Shown here in pieces: positions 8,786-15,581 of a stretch of DNA of 45,305 nucleotides (position 1 is its first letter; every line of letters begins with the position of its first letter). The stretch lies in the NCBI GenBank assembly GCA_017962165.1, contig JAGCVW010000020.1:1-45305 (forward strand). The letters are read 5' to 3'. The translations under genes and the position numbers were made by a program. The notes beneath the pieces are model-generated. The model did no database searches. It worked only from the letters and a program-made list of their open reading frames with translations, and had not been told where the DNA came from. This DNA is from Bacteroidales bacterium (GTDB lineage: Bacteria > Bacteroidota > Bacteroidia > Bacteroidales > UBA932).

Positions 8786-8952
8786 TACTGTTTTTGGGAA
8801 ATATCGGCACGGGTGAGATTATCATCATCGCGATTGTGGTCCTGCTGCTTTTCGGCGGGAAGAAGATTCCCGAACTTATGCGCAGTTTGGGGAAGGGTTT
8901 GAAGCAGTTCCGCGACGGAGTAAAGGATATAAAGGACGATCTGGATGTCTGA
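8782..8952 (+). CDS. tatA: Sec-independent protein translocase subunit TatA/E
   Basis: A 56-residue protein starting at the ATG that overlaps the lepA stop. It has the TatA plan: a short N-terminus, a membrane helix ([15 protein letters not shown], residues 12-26), the hinge GGKKIPEL, and an amphipathic helix [21 protein letters not shown]. TatA oligomerises to form the conduit that moves folded, twin-arginine-signal proteins across the inner membrane. It overlaps tatC by 8 nt. No separate tatB is present here, as is usual for minimal TatA-TatC systems. Confidence 0.93.
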   Translation: MILFLGNIGTGEIIIIAIVVLLLFGGKKIPELMRSLGKGLKQFRDGVKDIKDDLDV

Positions 8953-9706
8953 CGAGATGACCTTCTGGGACCATCTCGAAGTTTTGCGGTGGTCGATATT
9001 CAGGACGCTGGGAGCGATCCTCGTTCTTTTTGTAGTCGCTTTCGCTTTTATGCCCTCGCTTTTCGATGCAGCTATTCTGGCACCTACAAGCGGCGACTTT
9101 TTCGCCTACCGCCTCTTCGGAGGGCTGTTCAGCAGCGATTTCAAGGTTGACATAGTAAACATCAACGTCACGGCGCCGTTTTTTACGCATATGCGCACCG
9201 CGTTTATGCTGGCGCTCGTGGTGGGCTTCCCCTACCTGCTTGTGGAGATATGGCTGTTTGTCAAGCCTGCGCTGTACCGCAACGAGAAGCGCGGAATGGG
9301 CCTGGCCATGCTGGCGGTCGCCTTCCTGTTTTATCTTGGCTGCGCCGTCGGGTATCTGGTCGTTTTTCCCCTGACCTTCAGGTTCCTGGCCGGATACCAT
9401 ATCGGGACGGGAATATTGACCCAGATATCTTTGAATTCCTACATCTCGACTTTCGTGTCGATTATCTTTATTATGGGCCTGGTGTTCGAGCTGCCCGTCC
9501 TGGCATGGGTGCTTGGCAAGTTCGGGATTGTCAACAAGGACATGCTGCGGAAGTATCGCCGCTATGCGATTGTTGTTTTATTAGTTCTGGCGGCAGTCAT
9601 CACTCCCACAGGCGACCCGTTTACACTTATGGTTGTCTTTCTGCCTATTTATCTACTGTACGAGGTCTCGATCCTCGTCGTTCCCGCCGCGGCTGTCTCA
9701 GAATAG
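8945..9706 (+). CDS. tatC: Sec-independent protein translocase subunit TatC
   Basis: A 253-residue polytopic protein with six membrane segments. The N-terminal signature EMTFWDHLEVLRWSIFRT (residues 4-21) is the cytoplasmic region that recognises the twin-arginine signal, and FVKPALYRNEKRG in the first cytoplasmic loop is equally typical. It is the receptor core of the Tat translocon with TatA. The DNA ends 7 bp before the first 90-bp palindromic element, which lies between this gene and the convergent transketolase genes. Confidence 0.96.
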   Translation: MSDEMTFWDHLEVLRWSIFRTLGAILVLFVVAFAFMPSLFDAAILAPTSGDFFAYRLFGGLFSSDFKVDIVNINVTAPFFTHMRTAFMLALVVGFPYLLVEIWLFVKPALYRNEKRGMGLAMLAVAFLFYLGCAVGYLVVFPLTFRFLAGYHIGTGILTQISLNSYISTFVSIIFIMGLVFELPVLAWVLGKFGIVNKDMLRKYRRYAIVVLLVLAAVITPTGDPFTLMVVFLPIYLLYEVSILVVPAAAVSE

Positions 9707-9713
9707 TCTTCGG

Positions 9714-9803
9714 CGTGCATACCTGGTTGGTTTTTCGACCAGGTGTGAGCATTTTCGGCCAAAAACGCACATACCTGGCACGATTTCGCACCAGGTATGC
9801 ACG
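9714..9803 (-). repeat. 90-bp three-hairpin intergenic element, copy A
   Basis: Perfect 13-bp terminal inverted repeats (CGTGCATACCTGG at 9714-9726, complement at 9791-9803) enclose two flanking hairpins with ACCTGG/CCAGGT stems and a central imperfect palindrome around GGCC. The element at 13501-13590 has exactly the same length and, read on the opposite strand, matches at about 80 of 90 positions. It lies between the 3' ends of tatC and the transketolase gene. The strand is arbitrary and chosen relative to copy B. Confidence 0.85.
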
Positions 9804-9811
9804 TTTATTCG

Positions 9812-9861
9812 AAAAGTTGGCACATCTCCCTATCATCGCGTAGGGAGATGTACCAACTTTT
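9812..9861 (-). terminator. 50-bp hairpin (repeat family 2, copy 1), probable bidirectional terminator
   Basis: Arms of 21 nt (AAAAGTTGGCACATCTCCCTA at 9812-9832 and its complement at 9841-9861, one mismatch) with an 8-nt loop. A-tract and U-tract lie inside the stem, as in bidirectional intrinsic terminators. It overlaps the stop codon of the transketolase C-terminal gene. A near-identical stem occurs at 17532-17581. Confidence 0.65.
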
Positions 9862-10813
9862 ATTTGCGTTTCAGGACTTTGCGGGCTGCGGCGGCGATGG
9901 CCTCGGCGTTGAGGCCGTAAGCGGCGAGGAGCTCCGCGGGGGTGCCGGACTGGCCGAAGCGGTCGGCGCCGTTGACGAAGTCAATCGGCACGGGGACCGC
10001 GGAGGCCGCCACTCCGGCGACCGCCTCTCCGAGCCCGCCTGCCATGTTATGTTCTTCGGCGACAACTGCGCAGCCGGTCTTCCTGAGCGAAGCAATAACC
10101 GCGGCCTCGTCCAGAGGCTTGACGGTAGGGATGTTCAGCACTTCGGCGCTGATGCCTTCGGCCTCGAGGGCCTCGGCCGCGAGCAGCGCTTCCCATACAA
10201 GATGTCCGCATGCTATCAGAGTAACATCCTTGCCTTCATTCAGATTATAGACTTTGCCGATCTCGAACGGCTCGTCTTCCGGGGTGAAATTAGGCACCGA
10301 CGGGCGGCCGAACCTCAGATAGACGGGGCCGTTGTATGCCGCCGCGGCGATGGTCGCGTTCTTTGTCTGGTTATAATCGCACGGAACGATAACCGCCATC
10401 CCGGGAAGGGCGCGCATAAGTGCGATGTCCTCCATGGTCTGGTGGGTGGCGCCGTCTTCGCCGAGGGTAATTCCGGCATGCGAAGAAGCAATCTTTACGT
10501 TGGTATGGCCATAGGCCACCTCCTGACGGAGCTGGTCATAGACGCGGCCGGTCACGAACTCGGCGAACGAGCCGATGAACGGGATCTTCCCCGTCGTGGC
10601 CAGACCGGCTGCAACTCCAACCATGTTCGATTCTGCGATTCCGCACTGGATGAACCTGTCCGGGAACTCAGCCGCAAAGGCGTCCATCTTCACCGAGCCT
10701 TTCAAATCAGCTGTAAGAGCAAGAACGCGGCTGTCGCGTTTGCCTGCCTCGAGAAGGCCCGCGCCGAAACCGCTGCGGGTGTCCTTCTTACCTGAGTCGA
10801 TATACTTCTTCAT
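9860..10813 (-). CDS. Transketolase, C-terminal subunit (split enzyme)
   Basis: A 317-residue protein equal to the pyrimidine-binding and C-terminal domains of transketolase. LTADLKGSVKMDAFAAEFPDR, QCGIAESNMVGVAAGLA (with the catalytic-site Glu that activates thiamine diphosphate) and SSHAGITLGEDGATHQTMED are visible, followed by the transketolase_C domain (GKDVTLIACGHLVWEALLAAE). It works with the N-terminal subunit encoded 1 nt upstream to move two-carbon units between sugar phosphates in the pentose phosphate pathway. Split transketolases of this form are common in anaerobes. The stop codon is embedded in a strong hairpin. Confidence 0.93.
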   Translation of the reverse strand: MKKYIDSGKKDTRSGFGAGLLEAGKRDSRVLALTADLKGSVKMDAFAAEFPDRFIQCGIAESNMVGVAAGLATTGKIPFIGSFAEFVTGRVYDQLRQEVAYGHTNVKIASSHAGITLGEDGATHQTMEDIALMRALPGMAVIVPCDYNQTKNATIAAAAYNGPVYLRFGRPSVPNFTPEDEPFEIGKVYNLNEGKDVTLIACGHLVWEALLAAEALEAEGISAEVLNIPTVKPLDEAAVIASLRKTGCAVVAEEHNMAGGLGEAVAGVAASAVPVPIDFVNGADRFGQSGTPAELLAAYGLNAEAIAAAARKVLKRK

Positions 10814-10814
10814 A

Positions 10815-11654
10815 CTAATAGTCTCCCAAAGTTTCTTCCAGCTGGGCGAGGGCCTTCTCTACCTCTTCGGCGTTCGGGGCCTTGCCGTGCCATTTGTGTG
10901 TTCCGGCCATGAAATCGACGCCATGGCCCATTTCCGTCTTGAAGAGTATCATCTTCGGCTTGCCGTTCTGTGCATGAGCCAGTTCGAAGGCCTGCAGGAT
11001 ACTTTCGAAATCGTGGCCGTCGGCAAGGATGACGTCCCAGCCGAATGCGGCCCATTTGTCGCTGAGGTTATCGATTCCGGTGATGGTCTCAGTCGGGCCG
11101 TCGATCTGCTGGCCGTTGAGGTCGGTGAAGGCGACGAGATTGTCCACTTTATGGTGAGGGGCCCACATTGCGGCCTCCCAAATCTGGCCCTCCTCGCTTT
11201 CTCCGTCTCCCAGAAGGACGAACACGCGATGGTCGTCGCCGTCGAGTTTCTTGCCGAGCGCCATGCCCGCGGCGGCGGACAGGCCCTGACCCAGCGAGCC
11301 CGAAGGAGCGAAGATTCCGGGGAGATGGTCCGTCACGCAAGGGTGGCCCTGGAGGCGCGTGCCGAACTTCCTAAGCGTGCCGAGCTCGCTCACCGGGAAA
11401 TAGCCGGCGCGCGCGAGGACGCTATAATAGACGGGGGCGAGATGACCGGCGGAGATCACGAACATGTCCTGTCCATGGCCCTCGCGAGTCCACGTCTTAG
11501 GGTCGTGGCGCATTTCACTGAAATACAGCGCGGTCATCACGTCAGTGATGCCGAGCGAGCCGCCAGGATGCCCGGATTTCGCCGCGCCCACCATCCTGAT
11601 GATGTCGCGACGCACCTGCGAGGCGGTTTTCTTTAGGGTTTCGATATTGGTCAT
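10815..11654 (-). CDS. Transketolase, N-terminal subunit (split enzyme)
   Basis: A 279-residue protein equal to the diphosphate-binding domain. It shows AAKSGHPGGSLGITDVMTALYF (with the conserved His), AGHLAPVYYSVLARAG, GSLGQGLSAAAGMALGKKL, and the thiamine-diphosphate motif GDGESEEGQIWEAAM... ending in the D-L-N of FTDLNGQ. Together with the downstream partner it forms one active transketolase. The genes are spaced by 1 nt and the LolD-type ATPase gene ends 2 nt from this start region, so the three probably share a transcript. Confidence 0.93.
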   Translation of the reverse strand: MTNIETLKKTASQVRRDIIRMVGAAKSGHPGGSLGITDVMTALYFSEMRHDPKTWTREGHGQDMFVISAGHLAPVYYSVLARAGYFPVSELGTLRKFGTRLQGHPCVTDHLPGIFAPSGSLGQGLSAAAGMALGKKLDGDDHRVFVLLGDGESEEGQIWEAAMWAPHHKVDNLVAFTDLNGQQIDGPTETITGIDNLSDKWAAFGWDVILADGHDFESILQAFELAHAQNGKPKMILFKTEMGHGVDFMAGTHKWHGKAPNAEEVEKALAQLEETLGDY

Positions 11655-11656
11655 AG

Positions 11657-12313
11657 TTATACGAATTGTCCATCACACATATGCATCGTCCTGTCGCAGA
11701 GGTCGGCAAGGTCGGGGTCGTGGGTAACGATCACGATGGTCTGGCCGAGCGAGTCGCGAAGGTCGAAGAAAAGCTGGTGGATTTCCTGTTTGGTTGCTGA
11801 GTCGAGGTTGCCGGTTGGCTCGTCGGCGAGCAGGACGGCGGGGTCGTTGATGAGCGCACGGGCGATCGCGACCCGCTGCTGCTCGCCGCCGGAGAGCTCC
11901 GCCGGTCTGTGGTCCATCCTGTTCCACAGCCCGACCCGCGAAAGCATTTCCTCGGCGGCCGCCTTCATCTGAGACTGGGTGCGCCCGCCGGCTATCATCG
12001 CCGGAATCATCACGTTCTCAAAGGCAGTGAACTCAGGCAGGAGGTGATGAGCCTGAAAGACGAAGCCAATCGTGCGGCCGCGGAAGGCGGCCAGTTCTCT
12101 TTCTTTGAGCCCAAGCGCATTCTTCCCATCAATCTTTAACTCTCCACTATCCGGGGTCAGGAGTGTACCGAGTATCTGAAGAAGAGTCGTCTTTCCGGCG
12201 CCTGATGCGCCCATGATCGAAACGACTTCTCCCTTCTCGACGCTGAAATCCACGCCCTTCAGCACCTCCAGGGCACCGAACGACTTCCTTATTCCTTTTG
12301 CCTCGATAATCAT
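11657..12313 (-). CDS. lolD: ABC transporter ATP-binding protein, LolD/MacB type
   Basis: A 218-residue ATPase. Walker A is GASGAGKTT (residues 35-43), the Q-loop sits in [17 protein letters not shown], the signature is [15 protein letters not shown], and Walker B is [12 protein letters not shown] followed by the H-loop in VTHDPDLA. The LLPEFTA.EN stretch and size fit LolD, which drives release of lipoproteins from the inner membrane to LolA; MacB- or FtsE-like roles cannot be excluded because no permease is adjacent. I place the start at the ATG at 12313 because a TAnnTTTG box lies 5 nt upstream; the longer frame to 12376 would run through that promoter. Confidence 0.85.
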   Translation of the reverse strand: MIIEAKGIRKSFGALEVLKGVDFSVEKGEVVSIMGASGAGKTTLLQILGTLLTPDSGELKIDGKNALGLKERELAAFRGRTIGFVFQAHHLLPEFTAFENVMIPAMIAGGRTQSQMKAAAEEMLSRVGLWNRMDHRPAELSGGEQQRVAIARALINDPAVLLADEPTGNLDSATKQEIHQLFFDLRDSLGQTIVIVTHDPDLADLCDRTMHMCDGQFV

Positions 12314-12318
12314 TCTTA

Positions 12319-12326
12319 CAAATTTA
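12319..12326 (-). promoter_or_regulatory. -7 box for the lolD-transketolase unit
   Basis: Minus strand TAAATTTG (TAnnTTTG), 5 nt before the ATG at 12313. Confidence 0.45.
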
Positions 12327-12352
12327 ATAAAAAACCTGATACGAACTATTTG

Positions 12353-12360
12353 TATATTTG
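12353..12360 (+). promoter_or_regulatory. -7 box for the 12366 lipoprotein gene
   Basis: TATATTTG ends 5 nt before the ATG at 12366, again predicting a leaderless mRNA. Confidence 0.45.
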
Positions 12361-12365
12361 CCATT

Positions 12366-12794
12366 ATGAAACGCATTCTATTCCTTATTATGTTACTTTG
12401 CGCGGTGGGGGCCTGCAGCCAACCGGGCGTGGATAATCATGAATTGGAGGGGAATTGGGACGCCATGAAATTGGACAAGCCCAAATTGGAGTTCACGGCG
12501 GAAGGCGGAGTTGACACTGTTACCGTAAAGAACTATACCTCGTGGTGGGTTTCCGGAGGATACAACCTCAAACGGGACGAGAATGGCATAGGAACGCAAG
12601 ACGGAAAATATTACCACCCCACTCGTTTCGTTTTTCTTGATGCAGAATGGTTCCAGGCTCTGGTTCCAGACAACGGAAAGAGCAATCAGGTTATCGTAAC
12701 AGTTGATGCAAATACTCTCGGCAAGCCAAGAGAAGCGATTTTAGAGATGACCGGTGGCGACATCTTTAGCCACATCTTAATCTACCAGCAGTAA
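12366..12794 (+). CDS. Small lipoprotein with BACON-like domain
   Basis: A 142-residue secreted lipoprotein. The signal peptide [18 protein letters not shown] has a lipobox VGAC, so the mature protein is probably lipidated at Cys17. The rest is a single beta-rich domain; [25 protein letters not shown] resembles the first half of a BACON repeat (the AEGG turn followed by a strand and a Trp). BACON domains occur in Bacteroidetes surface glycan-handling proteins, but nothing here shows a specific substrate. It is monocistronic, divergent from lolD and followed by tRNA-Pro. Confidence 0.75.
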   Translation: MKRILFLIMLLCAVGACSQPGVDNHELEGNWDAMKLDKPKLEFTAEGGVDTVTVKNYTSWWVSGGYNLKRDENGIGTQDGKYYHPTRFVFLDAEWFQALVPDNGKSNQVIVTVDANTLGKPREAILEMTGGDIFSHILIYQQ

Positions 12795-12801
12795 AAAAGG
12801 T

Positions 12802-12832
12802 TTTGATATTTGCCTAAACGCGCCTATCTTTG
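12802..12832 (+). promoter_or_regulatory. Promoter of tRNA-Pro
   Basis: TTTG (12802-12805), a 19-bp spacer and TATCTTTG (12825-12832): both elements of the Bacteroidetes housekeeping promoter at ideal spacing, 19 nt before the tRNA. Confidence 0.75.
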
Positions 12833-12851
12833 CAACCCCTTACAGGGAATT

Positions 12852-12924
<73 letters not shown>

Positions 12925-13000
12925 CTTCTTTTACACCGCAAGGATTATCGCGGGAACTTTGCGACAGAAGCGAGTAATTACCCTCTTAAATAGCATACTT

Positions 13001-13430
13001 ATGAAAACAGCAAAGTTTATTCTTGGCCTCGTTGCATGTCGCTATTCTGCTCCTGCGTAAAATACGAGGGTGAGAAAAAGGTATATCCGGGAAAAGAGTA
13101 TCTGGTCGCATCTGAACGGGGATGCTTCCGCGGTGAGTACGATGGCTGGATCCCGTACTATTTTGTGAAAGAAAAAGGAAGCGCCAAGTGGGAAACATAT
13201 GAATATTTTGAGGGCTTGAATATGTCCCTGGCCAAGAGAAACAGCCTGACAATTATTACGTGCCCGGTCACGAATACCGCATAATTGCTCGCAAAGTAGA
13301 GGATCCGGAACTGCTGAAATTTGAGGACGGACCATCCTCCATATACCTGCGGTTGGTCAAAATACTCTCCGATGAGCAGAAAAACACCGAAGGCTTACCG
13401 GACAACTATACTCCTTACATCGAAGAATAA
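13001..13430 (+). pseudogene. Decayed lipoprotein gene with two frameshifts
   Basis: Three consecutive frames join into one plausible protein. Frame one starts at the ATG at 13001 (MKTAKFILGLVA). It continues in a second frame from 13036 (MSLFCSCVKYEGEKKVYPGK), giving a lipoprotein signal with lipobox LFCSC. A second shift near 13238-13241 moves to a frame reading QPDNYYVPGHEYRIIARKVE and ending PDNYTPYIEE, stop at 13428. One missing base at about 13035 (GCATG for GCAATG) and one missing A in the AAA run at 13238-13241 restore a ~143-codon gene. Either the gene is dead or the assembly has two one-base errors. I do not recognise the family. Confidence 0.7.
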
Positions 13431-13500
13431 CCTCTCCGCAAAGAAGAGGTTCAACTGCCGGTCCTTTAGCGACCGCTTCGCCAATCTATTGATTACTCAC

Positions 13501-13590
13501 CGTGCATACCTGGCGCTGAAAAGTGCCAGGTATGAGCGTATTTGGCCGAAAATGCTCATACCTGGTCGAAAAACTAACCATGTATGCACG
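13501..13590 (+). repeat. 90-bp three-hairpin intergenic element, copy B
   Basis: Starts CGTGCATACCTGG and ends ATGTATGCACG. It contains a hairpin with CCTGGC/GCCAGG stem, a nearly perfect 30-bp central palindrome (TATGAGC ... GGCC ... GCTCATA, 13531-13560), and a second CCTGG-type hairpin. It is the inverted counterpart of 9714-9803 (about 89% identical, same length). It lies between the 3' end of the pseudogene and the 3' end of the acyltransferase gene. Confidence 0.85.
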
Positions 13591-13600
13591 CCAAGAAGCC

Positions 13601-14764
13601 CTACCCCATTATCCACTTCCCTACTTTAGGGATGCGGCGGATGAGGCAGCAGAGAAGGGCAACTGAAACAAAGGAGATAACGGCAGTCAATAGAATCTGA
13701 GTAGGAGTAGTCCAAACTGGGCCCAGAACACCATCCAAGCCAAGGCCGAGCCAATTACGAATCCAACCGGATACCAGGCCAAGCAGCAGCAAATGGCTCA
13801 AATACATCCCGTAGCCGGCCTGCGAGACGGGGACCACGACGCGGCGGATGAACGCGGAATCGGAGTCACCGATCTTTCGCAGCAACAATATCCATGCGAC
13901 AGTCATCAGCGCGACGCCAAGCGTGTCGTTAAGCCATGGTCCTTCCCACAGCGCGGCGAGCCCGACGGGTCCCTCAACGGGGAATGATCCGCCACAGTCA
14001 GCCCATACGCGGGCCAGGAACCCGCCGGAGCAAATGGCGAAACCGGCAAGGAACGAGGGCAGCGCGACCGCGAGAGTCCGGCCCCATGACAACACGCCGA
14101 CGAACTTGCGGAAATACAGCCCAAGCAGCATATACCCCACGAACCCGCTAAGGTAATAGAACACGCCGTAGGCATTCCAGCTGGCCTCGCCCCACAGCGG
14201 GTACAGCGCGGCGTTCGGAATCCCCGAGGGCCCATAAATAACGGGCGCGGGGCCTCCAACCATCTGCCTGATAAGCGGGATCACGGTCGTAAACAGCCAT
14301 ATGCCAAGATACACCTGCAGCTCGCGCTTCCCGACCTTTTCGGCCCACGGCGAAAGCAGCGGCATAAGAAGATACAGGCCGAGGAGCATGTACACGAACC
14401 ACATATGCCCGGCGGCATAGTTGAAGTTCAGCAGCAAATCGCGGAAATTCTGAACGGGTTCGCCCCAAACCAGCGCATAAACCACCGACCACACGGCGAA
14501 CGGGATCAGTATCCTAACCGCACGCCGCTTGAAAAACTCACCCGTCGGATAATGCAGCGGAAACTGCAGGTAGCTCGATGCCACGACGAACAGCGCTACG
14601 CACGCGCGCGGCAGTACATTAAGGAACGCGACCCAGAATGCGTCGGCCTTGGTCAAGATAAGCGAGCCCTCGCCGCCCAGGTAGAAAGGTTCGCAGCTAT
14701 GGGTCAGCATCACCCCGAAGCAGGCGATGATGCGCAGCCAGTCTATCCAGATTTCGCGTTTCAT
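13601..14764 (-). CDS. Membrane-bound acyltransferase (acyltransferase family 3)
   Basis: A 387-residue polytopic protein with about ten membrane helices. The family opening IDWLRIIACFGVMLTHSCEPF (residues 7-27) carries the conserved R and the catalytic-type His, followed by FFKRRAVRILIPFAVWSVVY in the first cytoplasmic loop and AGHMWFVYMLLGLYLLMPLL. Such enzymes O-acylate surface polysaccharides, peptidoglycan or other exported sugars; the acceptor is not evident. It overlaps the acyl-ACP thioesterase gene by 4 nt (ATGA), so the two are coupled; a shared need for acyl groups is a tempting but unproven link. Confidence 0.85.
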   Translation of the reverse strand: MKREIWIDWLRIIACFGVMLTHSCEPFYLGGEGSLILTKADAFWVAFLNVLPRACVALFVVASSYLQFPLHYPTGEFFKRRAVRILIPFAVWSVVYALVWGEPVQNFRDLLLNFNYAAGHMWFVYMLLGLYLLMPLLSPWAEKVGKRELQVYLGIWLFTTVIPLIRQMVGGPAPVIYGPSGIPNAALYPLWGEASWNAYGVFYYLSGFVGYMLLGLYFRKFVGVLSWGRTLAVALPSFLAGFAICSGGFLARVWADCGGSFPVEGPVGLAALWEGPWLNDTLGVALMTVAWILLLRKIGDSDSAFIRRVVVPVSQAGYGMYLSHLLLLGLVSGWIRNWLGLGLDGVLGPVWTTPTQILLTAVISFVSVALLCCLIRRIPKVGKWIMG

Positions 14765-15483
14765 GCGGCAAACTCCATTCGAACGAGGAAACGGACGGCT
14801 CCTTCCGCTCCCCCGCCGAAATACCAGACATCGCCCTGACGTCCAAGGCGGAAGTCAACGGTCATGTCGGGCGACACTTCGGCGAAATAGTTGATCTCAA
14901 GGTCCCTGAGGTCATGCTCGGCCAGATAGTCGAACGGCAGCGCGTCCAGCGCCCACTCCGTATAGCAGCAGTTGTTGACATGGCCGTTGGTGTCGATCTC
15001 GCTGAACAGCGGGACATGCGAGCCGGCCGGTTCCATGGTTATACCCTCTGGAAGCACGAGCTTGGTGCAGAACGGCAGCGTATCTTCCTCGCAGTGGGAG
15101 TCCTCGCGGAACGGGGGCATCCCTCGGAAGATCGTGCGGTTCGCGAGGTCGAGCACGGTCCATGCAGAAGTCGCCTGCACGACCGTCTCCGAGCCGCGGA
15201 AGATGCGGAAGTTACGGTGCCACAGCGGGCCGGTCTTCCCGCGCGACCATGTCTCCACACGGAGGTCGTCGCCCCACATGGGCATGGCCTCGAAACTGAT
15301 ATGGATGCGGTTGAGCACCCATGCCAGACCCAGCGGGCGAAGCGCGTCGTACCCGGCCCCGCAGAACGCCGAACCGGCATAGGCCGCCTCCTGAAGGCAG
15401 CACTGGAGGTAGAACGGTTTCAGGCGGCTTTTGCAGTCCACTTCGTGGCTCTGTACCTTTGCGTTTATCGATACTTTGTTCAT
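14761..15483 (-). CDS. Acyl-ACP thioesterase
   Basis: A 240-residue double-hotdog thioesterase that hydrolyses fatty acyl-ACP to free fatty acid. The first hotdog contains the central helix region RLKPFYLQCCLQEAAYAGSAFCG and the strand WVLNRIHISFEAMPMWGDDLRVETW. The second contains IDTNGHVNNCCYTEWALDAL, with the N-x-H signature typical of FatA/FatB-like enzymes. Length and motifs agree with bacterial members of the plant-type family, which are common in gut anaerobes. The stop overlaps the acyltransferase start. The upstream gap holds the two-hairpin element at 15495-15581; I see no clear promoter box there. Confidence 0.88.
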   Translation of the reverse strand: MNKVSINAKVQSHEVDCKSRLKPFYLQCCLQEAAYAGSAFCGAGYDALRPLGLAWVLNRIHISFEAMPMWGDDLRVETWSRGKTGPLWHRNFRIFRGSETVVQATSAWTVLDLANRTIFRGMPPFREDSHCEEDTLPFCTKLVLPEGITMEPAGSHVPLFSEIDTNGHVNNCCYTEWALDALPFDYLAEHDLRDLEINYFAEVSPDMTVDFRLGRQGDVWYFGGGAEGAVRFLVRMEFAA

Positions 15484-15494
15484 TTCAATTTTTG

Positions 15495-15581
15495 GTTACT
15501 TTGCCCCCTGGAGAGCAAAGTAACTGCTTATTTTCGTGTTTTTTATAGTTACTTTGCCCTGACGGGGGCAAAGTAACTATA
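15495..15581 (-). repeat. 87-bp two-hairpin intergenic element (repeat family 3)
   Basis: Two hairpins share one stem sequence. Hairpin 1 is GTTACTTTGC/GCAAAGTAAC (15495-15504/15515-15524). Hairpin 2 is a perfect 16-bp stem TATAGTTACTTTGCCC and its complement (15544-15559/15566-15581). Because both use the same stem, the outermost arms also form a terminal inverted repeat, the same design as the 90-bp elements with different sequence. Hairpin 2 includes the stop codon of the FAD gene (15577-15579) and may terminate it. Confidence 0.75.
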
